64,000 nt of DNA from an uncultured Microbacterium sp. (GCF_947488465.1 NZ_CANKZA010000004.1:292279-356278), one strand, 5' to 3'; positions 18,998 to 28,480 are shown, counted from the stretch's first letter. Notes: generated by a model from the sequence alone, not told the origin. Made by a program: numbers and translations.

Positions 18998-19115
18998 ATC
19001 TGCCCCACAGGGCGCCGTGACGGGGCAGATTGCGCCCCCGCGTGGGCGTAGCGGCGAAGGAGGTGGCGCGAACTGCGGGTTGATCTGCGCGAAGAGGGCA
19101 GATTGCGCCACCTCC
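18998..19115. repeat. Composite intergenic inverted/direct repeat
   Basis: The gap after the XRE gene contains two nested inverted repeats. ATCTGCCCC (18998-19006) pairs with GGGGCAGAT (19022-19030), and GGAGGTGGCGC (19059-19069) pairs with GCGCCACCTCC (19105-19115). The word GGGCAGATTGCGCC occurs twice, at 19023-19036 and 19096-19109. No coding frame is credible. It resembles a REP-like or mobile intergenic element. Confidence 0.6.
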
Positions 19116-19151
19116 CACTCAGAGCTATCCCGCGCGCGCCCCACACGCGAA

Positions 19152-19184
19152 AGGAGCGGACACCCGAGTAGGGCGCCCGCTCCT
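19152..19184 (-). terminator. Hairpin downstream of the lipoprotein gene
   Basis: An 8-bp perfect stem (AGGAGCGG/CCGCTCCT) with a 17-nt loop lies 14 bp beyond the stop of the minus-strand lipoprotein gene. It lacks a clear U-tract, so it is only a probable terminator. Confidence 0.45.
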
Positions 19185-19197
19185 GAATCGATCGGGG

Positions 19198-19905
19198 TCA
19201 GCCGACAATCTCGAGCTGCACGGGGGTTTCGAACTCGACACCGCCACCGGTCAGGGTCAGATCGACGACGTTGTCCTCCACATCGTCGACGGCGACCAGC
19301 GTCACGCGAGGCGCCATGTCAGCGGTGCACACCATGTCGGCCGGCGGGGCGCTGAAGGTCACCGTGATCTGGTTGCCCTCGGCAACGGTCGCGTCCTGCA
19401 CCATCGGCGCACAGGAGGACGAACCCCAGGTCAGAAGAGCGAACTGTCCGTCATCGATCCAGCCGGCAGACGGTGCGTACTCTTCGACCGGGCCACCCGA
19501 GTAGGCGTCGAGGTCGGTGTCGCCGCGCAGGTCGCCGTAGGTCACGACGAGCTCGAGCTCGAGGTCGCCGTTGACCCCTTCGGGCAGCTGCACGCCCGTC
19601 GCGCGCGGCACGAGGTCGCGCGTGCACGCCGTGTCACCGGCGGGGTCTTCGAGGGTCACTGCGACCGAACCGTCGGCCTGCAGAGTGACGCTGGATGCCG
19701 TGGGCACGCACGTGCTGGATCCCTGGGTCACGATCGCGACCATGCGGCCGCCGTCGAGCCACGCGGCGTCGACCTCGAGCTCGGTGGAGGAATCGTCCGA
19801 TCCACCGGAGGCACCCGGAGCGGCAGGAGTACTCGCGCATCCGGAGAAGGCGAGGGCGCCTGCTCCGAGGAGAGCGAGCAGGGCGAGGGTGCGTCGAGTG
19901 GTCAT
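19198..19905 (-). CDS. Lipoprotein with two tandem repeat domains
   Basis: A 235-residue exported protein with a lipoprotein signal peptide and lipobox LAFSGC near residue 23. After a short Gly/Ser linker there are two homologous units of about 80 residues. One starts AAWLDGGRMVAIVTQGSSTC and the other AGWIDDGQFALLTWGSSSC. Each has a Cys pair (SSTC..TACT; SSSC..MVCT) probably forming a disulfide. The internal duplication suggests two similar beta domains on the cell surface. No function is recognised. Confidence 0.7.
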   Translation of the reverse strand: MTTRRTLALLALLGAGALAFSGCASTPAAPGASGGSDDSSTELEVDAAWLDGGRMVAIVTQGSSTCVPTASSVTLQADGSVAVTLEDPAGDTACTRDLVPRATGVQLPEGVNGDLELELVVTYGDLRGDTDLDAYSGGPVEEYAPSAGWIDDGQFALLTWGSSSCAPMVQDATVAEGNQITVTFSAPPADMVCTADMAPRVTLVAVDDVEDNVVDLTLTGGGVEFETPVQLEIVG

Positions 19906-19968
19906 GCCACTATCCTTTCGTGGCGTACGGAGAGGGTGCCGGAAGATCGGTCACGCCCCAGTAACGAG

Positions 19969-21438
19969 TCACTGAAGAGCCGATGTGAGACGGGCGAGGT
20001 TGTCGAGCACCGTAGACCGCAGCGGCTGCTTCTCCCACTCCTCCAGCGTCAGCTCGCGGCTCTGCGAGCGGTATTGGTCTTCCACGGCGCGGAGTTGCTC
20101 CACGAACTCCTCTCCACGGGTGAGGAGCGAGATCTCGAGGTTCAGACCGAACGAGCGCATGTCCATGTTGCTCGAGCCGATGACGGCCACTTCGTCGTCG
20201 ATCGACATCGACTTGGAGTGGAGGATGTAGGGCCGCTTGTACATCCAGATCTTCACCCCTCCCCGCAGGAGCGCCTCGTAGTAGCTGCGCTGCGCGTGGT
20301 AGACCATCGCCTGATCACCCTCTTCCGAGACGAAGAGCTCGACGTGCACGCCCCGTTGACACGCGGTCGTGATCGCGAGGAGCAGACCCTCGTCGGGGAC
20401 GAAGTAGGGGCTGACGATGATGATCTTCTTTTGCGCGGCGAACAGGAGCGCCATGAAGAGCTTCAGATTGTTCTGGAACTCGAAGCCCGGACCGGACGGG
20501 ATGATCTGGCAATCGAGGTCGCCGGGGCCGGGTGCGACGTCGAACAGGTCGATCTCTTCCAGGAGGGTCTCGTCGGTCTCGCTGTACCAGTCGGACAAAA
20601 ACACGGCGTTGACCGACGCGACGATCGGACCCTCCAGCCGTGCCATCATGTCGACCCAGTGGAGACCCCGCTTGATGTTCTTCGGCAGGTTGTACGTCGA
20701 ATCGGTGACGTTCTGCGATCCCGTGTAGGCCACGCGCCCGTCGACGACGAGGAGCTTGCGGTGATTGCGGAGGTCGGGCCGCTGGTACTTCCCCCGCAGT
20801 GGTTGCACGGGGAGCATCACGTGCCAGTGCGCGCCCATCGCGTTCAGGCGCCGCTTGGTGTCTTTGTACTTGGGCTTACTGCGGTTCGCCCAGTGGTCCA
20901 GCAACACGCGGACGACCACGCCTCGCGCCGCGGCCTCCTCCATCGCGCGGAAGAAGTTGTCGGTCGAATCGTCGGCCTGCAGGATGTAGAACTCGACGTG
21001 CACGTAACGCTGGGCGGCACGGATGTCTTCCGCCATCGCATCGAGGCTCCCCTGGTAATCGGGGATCATGCGGGCCGCGTTGTCCCCCGCGATCGGCATG
21101 GCGCCGAGATTGCGATTCATGCGGACGAGCGAGGTGAACCAGGCCGGAGCGTCGGGGCGGAGCGTCCCGAAGTCCAGCCCTCGACTGGTTTCTCGGATGT
21201 AGTCGCTGATCTGTTCCTGCTTCTTGCGCCGCTTCCGCGGAAGACGCGGGTTCCCGATCAGCAGGAAAAGGAGGACTCCGATGAACGGAATGAAGTAGAT
21301 CGCGAGCAGCCACGCCATGGCCGCGGTCGGACGACGATTGCGCGGGATGACGATGATCGCCGTGACGCGGATGATGATGTCAACCACGAGGATGACCCAG
21401 ACCGCCCAGGTCGTCGTCCAATCGACGATGATGTCCAC
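19969..21438 (-). CDS. cls: Cardiolipin synthase
   Basis: A 489-residue membrane-bound phospholipase-D-family enzyme that condenses phosphatidylglycerol into cardiolipin. Two N-terminal helices (about residues 10-28 and 40-60) are followed by two HKD motifs: NHRKLLVVDGRVAYTGSQN and LHSKSMSIDDEVAVIGSSN. Length and domain order match Cls. It is a single gene; the small gene at 21515-21706 lies upstream on the same strand. Confidence 0.93.
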   Translation of the reverse strand: MDIIVDWTTTWAVWVILVVDIIIRVTAIIVIPRNRRPTAAMAWLLAIYFIPFIGVLLFLLIGNPRLPRKRRKKQEQISDYIRETSRGLDFGTLRPDAPAWFTSLVRMNRNLGAMPIAGDNAARMIPDYQGSLDAMAEDIRAAQRYVHVEFYILQADDSTDNFFRAMEEAAARGVVVRVLLDHWANRSKPKYKDTKRRLNAMGAHWHVMLPVQPLRGKYQRPDLRNHRKLLVVDGRVAYTGSQNVTDSTYNLPKNIKRGLHWVDMMARLEGPIVASVNAVFLSDWYSETDETLLEEIDLFDVAPGPGDLDCQIIPSGPGFEFQNNLKLFMALLFAAQKKIIIVSPYFVPDEGLLLAITTACQRGVHVELFVSEEGDQAMVYHAQRSYYEALLRGGVKIWMYKRPYILHSKSMSIDDEVAVIGSSNMDMRSFGLNLEISLLTRGEEFVEQLRAVEDQYRSQSRELTLEEWEKQPLRSTVLDNLARLTSALQ

Positions 21439-21514
21439 TGCGCACTCTTCTCTGTCATCCCGCGCCCGTGAGGGCCGGTCCGCTCAGCGTAGCGAGTGCG
21501 CGTCGCAGGCGGCG

Positions 21515-21706
21515 TTAGACCGCGGCATCCTTGCTCGTCGCGATGGGCAGGCCACGCTTGGCGCGCTCCTCCGCTTCGACCTCGGAGTAGACGCGGCGTT
21601 CGGTGCGGTCCATCCGCAGGATCGATCGCAACACGAAGATGAACAGACCCAGCACGACGACGGTCGGCAACAGCGACCAGATGACGGCGAGCCAGTAGGA
21701 GTCCAT
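21515..21706 (-). CDS. Small single-pass membrane protein
   Basis: A 63-residue protein with one transmembrane helix (about residues 5-28) and a charged cytoplasmic tail (MDRTERRVYSEVEAEERAKR). The ATG at 21704-21706 was chosen because it sits just before the helix; a longer in-frame extension is not hydrophobic or conserved in character. Similar short proteins are common in Microbacteriaceae; the function is unknown. Confidence 0.6.
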   Translation of the reverse strand: MDSYWLAVIWSLLPTVVVLGLFIFVLRSILRMDRTERRVYSEVEAEERAKRGLPIATSKDAAV

Positions 21707-21822
21707 GTCTCCATGGTACGCGCGGCGCACAGCTTCCTCCCCAACCGGGCTTCCTCGGAAGTTCCTCACCGATCGGCATCCGGCGCTCCCACGACCGCCG
21801 TGCTCGGCCCAAGCTCGTCGAC

Positions 21823-22932
21823 ATGTCCACCATCGTCACCGCCTCCGGGCCGGCCCAGTTCCTGTCCCTCGTGCCGAGCCTGCTCGGCTTCACCCCGACG
21901 CGCAGTGTCGTGCTCGTCCCACTCGCACGCGGGCGCAGCCTCGGCGCGATGCGCCTCGACCTCCCACCCGACGACCTGAGCGACTCGGTGGCGTCATCGG
22001 CCGTGGGCATGCTCTGCCGCATCCCGACGGCCGACGCGGCCATGGTCGTCATCTACACGGATGCCGCGATCACCGGCGCGCTTCCGCACCGCGATCTGGC
22101 GGAAGCCATCGGCCGATCTGCGGATGCGTGCGGGCTGAAGCTCGTCGATGCCTTCACGATCGCCGCTGACGGCTGGGGTTCCCACCTCGACCGCCGCCTT
22201 CCCCCTCAGGGCCGGCCCCTCGACGAGCTGATCCCGCATGCCTCCGGCCCCGGCCCGGTGCCGGAGGGTGACCAGTCGAGCGGCGCGACTCTGCCGCGGC
22301 GGAGCGGCGGGGAGCGGCGAGCGGTCGGCGGCGCACTGCGCTCGCTCGAGACCGCATTGGAGGTGATCTGCGGCATCCCGGCACGCGCCGAGCGCGTCGA
22401 CCGCGTCGACCCTGCCGCTCTCGAATCCGCGTGCCAGTTGGATGATCTGCCGACCCTGTTCGAAGACGCGCTGAGGGGGGATGCCGGAGCCCTCACCCCG
22501 ATGCGCGCCGCCGCCCTGGCCTGGTGCTTCGCCCGGCCCGCACTACGCGACGTGGCGCTCGTGCAGTGGGCGAGCGACCTGTCGGGCGGCGACCGCGCGC
22601 TCGACGCCCAACAGAAGTGGGAGGACGGTGCGCCGTATCCGGCCGATCTCGCCGAGCGGATGTGGGGCGAGGGGCCACGCCCCGACACTGATCGGCTTCA
22701 GGCGGCGCTCGATCTCACGCGCCAGGTTGCCGCGCTCGCTCCGCGCCCGCTTCGCCCCGGACCGCTCGCGCTGTGCGCGTGGCTGTCGTGGGCGTTAGGG
22801 CGCTCGACGCACGCCGACCACTACACGCGCGAAGCGCTGAAGATCGAGCCCACGCACGGGCTATCGGAGATCGTGCAGTCGTTCGTGCAGGCCGGGCACA
22901 TCCCCGACTGGGCCTTCCGCCCGGCTACTTGA
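21823..22932 (+). CDS. DUF4192 domain protein
   Basis: A 369-residue cytoplasmic protein. The start (MSTIVTASGPAQFLSLVPSL, then LGFTPTRSVVLVPL) is the signature of actinobacterial DUF4192 proteins, whose function is unknown. The C-terminus (CAWLSWALGRSTHADHYTRE) looks like a helical repeat. It ends converging on lysS with an 8-bp overlap of the two stop regions. Confidence 0.8.
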   Translation: MSTIVTASGPAQFLSLVPSLLGFTPTRSVVLVPLARGRSLGAMRLDLPPDDLSDSVASSAVGMLCRIPTADAAMVVIYTDAAITGALPHRDLAEAIGRSADACGLKLVDAFTIAADGWGSHLDRRLPPQGRPLDELIPHASGPGPVPEGDQSSGATLPRRSGGERRAVGGALRSLETALEVICGIPARAERVDRVDPAALESACQLDDLPTLFEDALRGDAGALTPMRAAALAWCFARPALRDVALVQWASDLSGGDRALDAQQKWEDGAPYPADLAERMWGEGPRPDTDRLQAALDLTRQVAALAPRPLRPGPLALCAWLSWALGRSTHADHYTREALKIEPTHGLSEIVQSFVQAGHIPDWAFRPAT

Positions 22933-24451
22933 CGAGCGGGAAGAGGATCGTCTCGCGAATGCCGAGGCCGGTGATCGCCATCATCAGACGGTCGATGCCC
23001 ATTCCCATGCCCCCGGTCGGCGGCATGCCGTGCTCGAGCGCGCGCAGGAACTCCTCATCCACGCGCATCGCCTCGTCGTCGCCGCGCGCGGCGAGCTTTG
23101 CCTGTTCGACGAAACGCTCGCGCTGGATGACCGGGTCGACGAGTTCCGAGTAGCCGGTGGCCAGCTCGAACCCGCGCACGTACAGGTCCCACTTCTCCAC
23201 GACACCCGGGATCGTCCGATGCTCGCGCACGAGCGGGCTCGTGTCGAGCGGGAAGTCCATGACGAAAGTCGGGCGCGAGAGGTCGCCCTTGACGAAGTGC
23301 TCCCAGAGCTCTTCGACGAGCTTCCCGTGCGTCGCGACCTTCTCGGGGACTTCCACGCCTACCTCGGCGGCGAGGGCCTGGAGGTCGGCGAGTGCGGTCT
23401 CCGGCGTGATGGAGCGGCCAGCGGCATCCGACAGCGACGCGTACATCGAGATGCGGTCCCACTGACCACCGAGGTCGTACTCGGTCCCGTCTGCCCACGT
23501 GACGGTGGTCGACCCGGCGACCGCGATCGCGGCCTTCTGGATCAGTTCCTGTGTGAGGTCGGCGATGCCGTGGTAGTCGGAGTAGGCCTGGTAGGCCTCG
23601 AGCATGGCGAACTCGGGGCTGTGGGTGGAGTCGGCGCCCTCGTTGCGGAAGTTGCGGTTGATCTCAAACACCCGGTCGATGCCGCCGACGACGGCGCGCT
23701 TGAGGAAGAGCTCGGGAGCGATGCGCAGGTAGAGCTCGGCGTCGAACGCATTCGAGTTCGTGACGAACGGGCGCGCAGCCGCACCGCCGTGCTGGACCTG
23801 CAGCATCGGGGTCTCGACCTCGATGAACTCGTGCGCCGTGAACGTCGCGCGCAGCGACGCGTTGACCTTCGCACGGGCGATCACCGTCTCCCGCGCCTGA
23901 TCGCGCACGATCAGATCGAGGAAACGCGAGCGTACGCGGCTCTCTTCGCTGAGTTCGCTGTGCAGGTTCGGCAACGGCAGCAGCGCCTTCGCGGCGATCT
24001 GCCAGTCGGTCACCATGATCGACAGTTCGCCGCGGCGGCTGGAGATGACCTGCCCCGTCACGGAGACGTGGTCACCCAGGTCGACGATCTCTTTCCAGGC
24101 CTGGAGCGATTCGTCGCCGACCTCGGCGAGCGACACCATCGCCTGGATGCGGCTGCCGTCGCCCGACTGCAACGAGGCGAAGCAGAGCTTGCCGGTGTTG
24201 CGACTGAAGACGACGCGTCCGGCGACGGATGCCGTGACCCCGGTCTCGTCGCCGGCGGCCAGGTCGGCGAACCGCGCGCGGAGAGCGGGGATCGTGTCGG
24301 TCGTCGGAACCGCGACCGGGTACGGTCCGCCGGCGGCATCGGTGCGGTCGGCGAGCAGACGCTCGCGCTTGGCGAGACGTACGGCTTTCTGCTCGAACAC
24401 GTCCTCATCGGAGGCGGGATCGATCTCAGCGGCGGGGGTGTTGTCCGTCAT
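22925..24451 (-). CDS. lysS: Lysyl-tRNA synthetase (class II)
   Basis: A 508-residue class II aminoacyl-tRNA synthetase that charges tRNA-Lys. It has an N-terminal OB-fold anticodon-binding domain (VAGRVVFSRNTGKLCFASLQ) and the catalytic core with motif 2 (FEINRNFRNEG) and motif 3 (GMGIDRLMM). The ATG at 24449-24451 gives MTDNTPAAEIDP. It is the last gene of the long minus-strand operon, 62 bp after the DUF2520 gene. Confidence 0.96.
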   Translation of the reverse strand: MTDNTPAAEIDPASDEDVFEQKAVRLAKRERLLADRTDAAGGPYPVAVPTTDTIPALRARFADLAAGDETGVTASVAGRVVFSRNTGKLCFASLQSGDGSRIQAMVSLAEVGDESLQAWKEIVDLGDHVSVTGQVISSRRGELSIMVTDWQIAAKALLPLPNLHSELSEESRVRSRFLDLIVRDQARETVIARAKVNASLRATFTAHEFIEVETPMLQVQHGGAAARPFVTNSNAFDAELYLRIAPELFLKRAVVGGIDRVFEINRNFRNEGADSTHSPEFAMLEAYQAYSDYHGIADLTQELIQKAAIAVAGSTTVTWADGTEYDLGGQWDRISMYASLSDAAGRSITPETALADLQALAAEVGVEVPEKVATHGKLVEELWEHFVKGDLSRPTFVMDFPLDTSPLVREHRTIPGVVEKWDLYVRGFELATGYSELVDPVIQRERFVEQAKLAARGDDEAMRVDEEFLRALEHGMPPTGGMGMGIDRLMMAITGLGIRETILFPLVK

Positions 24452-24513
24452 GTACGGGCTCCTCGAAGTCCCTCCCATCTTACCGGCGCCCCTCCCGGCC
24501 GCTCTCGCGGCGG

Positions 24514-25191
24514 TCAGTCGTCGGCGGCGGTCAGCGCGCGCTCGATCGTGGAGTGCAGGACCGCGGCCAGGTAGCGCCCCGGCTCGTCGACGCCGACGTG
24601 GCGCAGAAGGGTCGCCGACTGCCGCACGAGGGATGCCGCAAAATCGGTCGCGATGCCGATCGCCTCCCCGTAGGCAGGACGGTCGGCCTCGGCGATCACG
24701 ACGGGTTCGCAGCCGAGTTCGACGGCCAGGGCCTGCGCGATCGGGAGCACGGCGGGCGGCGCGGTGACGGCGGCGAAAGCGTCGTGGAGCTGGCGCAGGT
24801 CGATCGACGTCCCGGTGAAACTGATCGCCGGATGCACGGCCAGCGGGATCGCACCGCGCTGGGCGGCCGGCGCGAGGACGTCCGTCCCGTACGCCGGATC
24901 GACGTGCATGACCAGCTGACCGGTCTGCCAGCCGCCGAGTTCGGCGATGCCCGCGACGATGGCGGGAAGGTCGTCGTGGGGCACCGCGAGGATCACCAGT
25001 TCGCTCCGCCGCACGATCTCATCGGCAGGAAGCACGGGCACGTCCGGGAGGATCGCCTCGACGCGCTCGGGGTCCGACCCCGCCGTGATGCCGATCAGCG
25101 CATGGCCCACGCCGGCGAAGGCGGCAGCCAAGACGGGTCCGACCCGGCCCGCGCCGATGACCCCGACGCCCAGTCGCCCGGCGCGGCTCAC
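24514..25191 (-). CDS. Rossmann-like / DUF2520 protein
   Basis: A 225-residue protein with an N-terminal Rossmann fold (LGVGVIGAGRVGPVLAAAF) and a C-terminal DUF2520 helical domain (AIGIATDFAASLVRQSATLL). It resembles ketopantoate- or F420-dependent reductases in fold, and in related genomes it often lies next to pantothenate genes; no panC follows here. The GTG at 25189-25191 overlaps the stop of the upstream PH-domain gene by 4 bp, so it is part of the operon. The enzymatic role is unproven. Confidence 0.78.
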   Translation of the reverse strand: MSRAGRLGVGVIGAGRVGPVLAAAFAGVGHALIGITAGSDPERVEAILPDVPVLPADEIVRRSELVILAVPHDDLPAIVAGIAELGGWQTGQLVMHVDPAYGTDVLAPAAQRGAIPLAVHPAISFTGTSIDLRQLHDAFAAVTAPPAVLPIAQALAVELGCEPVVIAEADRPAYGEAIGIATDFAASLVRQSATLLRHVGVDEPGRYLAAVLHSTIERALTAADD

Positions 25192-26885
25192 GGTCGCTCC
25201 TCCGGCGCCACCACAGTTTCGGGCGCCACCACCGCAACCGGTACCGGCTCCTCGACGGGAGCGACCGCCGTCGCCTCCTCGGCCTCGGCATCCCACCGGT
25301 GCGAGTGGTCCTGCGCGGCGGCCCGGACGGAACCGGCCGCGACGTGCGACCACAGCTCGTAGGCGTCCCCGGCATCCACTGCCCCGAGGTATCCGGACAC
25401 CTGCCCGAGCACCGTGTGCCCGGTCACCGCCGCCGTGTGCGCGAGCCGCGCGAGCGGGCCTTGAGCGATCCGCACCGATTGCAGCCGGGCGAGCGGGAGA
25501 ATCACAAGCGTCCGGCGCAGGAATCCGCGGCGTAGGTACAGGGCATCGTCCGTCAGGAGGAAGCCATTACGCCGCCACGAGAAGATCCGCATCCAGCGCG
25601 CGCGTCGCGGCGTCGTGGTGTAGAAATCCGCGTCCATCGGCACTTTCGTTCCGCCCAGGATGCCGGTCGGCACCGCCGTGGACCACTCCTGCGCGGGCAC
25701 GTCGGGGAGCATCAACCGCAGCACACGATCGACGTCGACGAGGGTTCCGACCGGGAGCACGTCGGCGAACTGCTGGCTCGACGTGTCGGTCGCCGCGCGA
25801 CCGGAGAGCCGGTTGACCCGGATCGACCACCAGTTGGCGGGGCGCCACAACAGCGGCTGACGCACCTCGATCGCGTGGATGCGCCCCGGCGGCAGCGTCT
25901 CGGTGATCGTCGTGAACAGACCGAACGTGATCCGCATGCCCGACGGGGTCGGTGCCACCGCATAGCGCAGCGCGCGCGTGATCGAACGGAACCAGTAGGC
26001 CCCGAAGGCGATCAGCATCGGGATGATCGTGAAGAGCACCCAGGGTGTTCCGAAGATCGACCCCGCGATGAGCCCGCCGATGAGGAGGAGCAGCCAGATC
26101 GTCGAATCGGAGATCAGGTGCGAGGCGATGACGCGCCCGGTCGGGATGTGGACGACCGATTCGGGCTCGGGCACCGGGCCCTCGGCGCCGAGGATGAGAC
26201 CTGTGACGCCGGCTTCGACGGCGGCGGCCGCCGCGGCCGTGCGCGACCCCCGCGCTTCGGCACTTCGGACGGCGTCGAGCTGACGGCCCGACGCAAGGCG
26301 CAGGATGTCGGCGCGCACCTCTTCGGCGTTCGGCGTGGACAGATAGTCGAGCTTGACGTTCGCGTCGAGCCCGGCGCCGACGACCTCGAGCTTGGCCATG
26401 CCGAGGAGGCGTGCGATCATCGGCCGGGTCAGGTTCACGCCCTGCACGCGATCGAGCGGCGCGCGCCGGTGGGTGCGGAAGAGCACGCCGGAGCGCACTT
26501 CGACGTCGTCACCGGTGATGCGGAAGGTGTGGGCGCGCCACGAGATGTAGAGCACCGCGATCACGACGAGGAGGACTCCCAGCACCGCGAGCAATGCGAT
26601 GAAGATGAGTTCGTTCTCGATGATGTAGTCGATCGCGTCACCCTCGGGCCCGCTGAGATCGACGTCGACGTCGCCCGGCAGGAAGAGGTCGATGAGACGG
26701 TCCCGGAGATTGGTCACCACGATGCCGAGGATGACCAGGAGAAAGAGCCCACCCCGCAAGAGCGGGGTGAGCGGATGCAGCCGATGCCACTCGCCGTCAC
26801 TCAGTCCGGAGCGGACCGCGGCGGACGGCGGGGGGAGCGGTCCCGTCGGCGCGCCGGTGACTGGACTGGTCGACGGGTCGGTCAC
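25188..26885 (-). CDS. Large bacterial PH-domain membrane protein (YdbT-like)
   Basis: A 565-residue protein with several transmembrane segments and repeated bacterial PH domains. One is recognisable in FRITGDDVEVRSGVLFRTHR with APLDRVQGVNLTRP, and another near FLLTDDALYLRRGFLRRTLV. It pairs with the smaller PH protein upstream (GTGA overlap), the usual YdbS/YdbT arrangement. The role is unknown; in Bacillus the pair has been linked to bacteriocin resistance, a tentative extrapolation. Confidence 0.8.
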   Translation of the reverse strand: MTDPSTSPVTGAPTGPLPPPSAAVRSGLSDGEWHRLHPLTPLLRGGLFLLVILGIVVTNLRDRLIDLFLPGDVDVDLSGPEGDAIDYIIENELIFIALLAVLGVLLVVIAVLYISWRAHTFRITGDDVEVRSGVLFRTHRRAPLDRVQGVNLTRPMIARLLGMAKLEVVGAGLDANVKLDYLSTPNAEEVRADILRLASGRQLDAVRSAEARGSRTAAAAAAVEAGVTGLILGAEGPVPEPESVVHIPTGRVIASHLISDSTIWLLLLIGGLIAGSIFGTPWVLFTIIPMLIAFGAYWFRSITRALRYAVAPTPSGMRITFGLFTTITETLPPGRIHAIEVRQPLLWRPANWWSIRVNRLSGRAATDTSSQQFADVLPVGTLVDVDRVLRLMLPDVPAQEWSTAVPTGILGGTKVPMDADFYTTTPRRARWMRIFSWRRNGFLLTDDALYLRRGFLRRTLVILPLARLQSVRIAQGPLARLAHTAAVTGHTVLGQVSGYLGAVDAGDAYELWSHVAAGSVRAAAQDHSHRWDAEAEEATAVAPVEEPVPVAVVAPETVVAPEERP

Positions 26886-27508
26886 AGCCCGGTCCGCCGG
26901 GTCTCGGCCACCGCGATGAGCGTGTCACGCAGCACCTCGGCCGCGGCCTGGTCGAGCCCCGGGATCGTGACGGCGGTGGTCGCCGCTGCCGTCACGAGCT
27001 TCAGCTGGGCGATCCCGAAGCCGCGATCGAGTGGCCCGTGCGTGATGTCGACGAGCTGCATGCGCCCGTAGGGCACCGCGACGATGCGTTGCCAGAGGAT
27101 GCCGCGGCGGAACACGAGGTCATCGTCGCGCAGCCGGTAACCATAGGCCCGCGCCTGCCGCGGCAGGATCGCGAGCGTCCAGAGCGTGATCGCCAGGGTG
27201 ATGCCGGCCGGAATCCAGATCCAGACCTGGTGCCACACGAGGGAGAACACCAACGCGACCGCGAGGACGAGCGCCAGGAACACGCCCGTGGAGATCAGCT
27301 GCACCGTGACGTATTTGCGCGAAATCTGATGCCACGTGCCGTCGAGCGGCAGCCGGTGGGGGCTGCGCGGTTCGACGATGCCGTCGTAGGTTCCGGCATC
27401 CAACACCGGATCGACGCCCGAATCAGGGTCGGCATGCGGACGAGGTTCGGGCTCAATCGTGGTGGGTGTATCCGAAGCCGGGGTCGGCTGGTCCGGGCTG
27501 GTCGTCAT
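26882..27508 (-). CDS. Small PH-domain membrane protein (YdbS-like)
   Basis: A 208-residue protein with an acidic Pro-rich N-terminal tail, two transmembrane helices (about residues 75-125) and a bacterial PH domain (YRLRDDDLVFRRGILWQRIV, then AVPYGRMQLVDITHGPLDR). It is translationally coupled to the larger PH protein by a GTGA overlap. Its ATG lies inside the 3' end of the DUF3180 gene (56-bp overlap). Confidence 0.82.
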   Translation of the reverse strand: MTTSPDQPTPASDTPTTIEPEPRPHADPDSGVDPVLDAGTYDGIVEPRSPHRLPLDGTWHQISRKYVTVQLISTGVFLALVLAVALVFSLVWHQVWIWIPAGITLAITLWTLAILPRQARAYGYRLRDDDLVFRRGILWQRIVAVPYGRMQLVDITHGPLDRGFGIAQLKLVTAAATTAVTIPGLDQAAAEVLRDTLIAVAETRRTGL

Positions 27509-27947
27509 CGTCTTCCTTCCGGATCGTGCAGAGGCGTTCGGCGATCACACCGGCGATCAGGAGGACGATGCCTCCGACGATCGCGGCGAGCACCGCTCCG
27601 GACGAGCCTAACGAGGGCGAGACGGGGCGGGTGAACAAAAAAGCGAGAAGCCCGAGCCCGACTCCGGCCACGACGGACCCGACGATCGCCGACGCTTTCG
27701 CCAACATCGCCACCCGCAGCGACCGGAACGGGTCGACCGGTGTCGTGCTCGCACCGGTGATCGCGCGGCGAATCGGAAGTGCCATCAGCACCGTCGCCGC
27801 GGCGAGCATGATCAACAGGATCGGGAGCAGGATCGACGGCGTGAATGTGGGCCGGCCCGTCGCCGTCAGCAGTTGGTCGACGCCGAACCCGAGCACCACA
27901 CCGAGGATTCCGGCGCCGAGCAGGACGGCCGTTCCGGTGCGCTTCAC
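27453..27947 (-). CDS. DUF3180 membrane protein
   Basis: A 164-residue protein with four hydrophobic helices (starting GTAVLLGAGILGVVLGFGVD) and a short acidic C-terminus. DUF3180 genes regularly follow folK in actinobacteria, as here. The GTG at 27945-27947 overlaps the folK stop by 4 bp. The function is unknown. Confidence 0.82.
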   Translation of the reverse strand: MKRTGTAVLLGAGILGVVLGFGVDQLLTATGRPTFTPSILLPILLIMLAAATVLMALPIRRAITGASTTPVDPFRSLRVAMLAKASAIVGSVVAGVGLGLLAFLFTRPVSPSLGSSGAVLAAIVGGIVLLIAGVIAERLCTIRKEDDDDQPGPADPGFGYTHHD

Positions 27948-28480
27948 GACCGGTCCTCGCCGAGGCGGGCCAGCAGGTCGACGATCGCACCGTGACCGGG
28001 CAGGACAGCCTCCGGATCGATGCGCGACCACGGCTCGAGAACGAACTCGCGCTCGGCCGCGCGCGGATGCGGCAACGTCAACCGTGGCGAGCGGGTGCGC
28101 ACATCGCCGTGCGCGATGAGATCGAGGTCGAGCGTGCGGTCGCCCCAGTGCACGGTGCGTTCGCGCCCGTGGCGCGCTTCGATGGCCTGAAGATACGTCA
28201 GCAACACACTCGGGGCGAGGCGGGTCGTCAGCAGCACGACGGTGTTGAGGTAAGCCGGGGCGTCGGCGTCGGGACCGGTGGGGGTCACGGCGACGGTTTC
28301 GATCGGCTCGGCCGCGAGCACATTCGTCGTCAGCGGGAGGCGTGCGAGGTCCTTCAGCGCCTCCGCGATGGTCGCCTGCCGGTCGCCGAGGTTCGCGCCG
28401 ATCGCGATCACGGCCACGACGTCCGAAGCAGCCTCGGTCGGTTCGTCGCCGCTGAACCCCTGGGCGAGGCGGCGGTTCAT
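27944..28480 (-). CDS. folK: 2-amino-4-hydroxy-6-hydroxymethyldihydropteridine diphosphokinase
   Basis: A 178-residue HPPK enzyme that transfers pyrophosphate from ATP to the pterin in folate biosynthesis. It shows the hallmark segments AIGANLGDRQATI, HGRERTVHWGDRTLDLDLI and LPHPRAAEREFVLEPW. The ATG overlaps the folB stop (ATGA), placing it in the folE-folP-folB-folK order. Confidence 0.95.
   Translation of the reverse strand: MNRRLAQGFSGDEPTEAASDVVAVIAIGANLGDRQATIAEALKDLARLPLTTNVLAAEPIETVAVTPTGPDADAPAYLNTVVLLTTRLAPSVLLTYLQAIEARHGRERTVHWGDRTLDLDLIAHGDVRTRSPRLTLPHPRAAEREFVLEPWSRIDPEAVLPGHGAIVDLLARLGEDRS

Noticed and set aside
23030..24574. 514-codon plus-strand open frame over lysS
   Set aside because: Antisense to a well-supported synthetase gene; low-complexity Arg/Glu/Val content.
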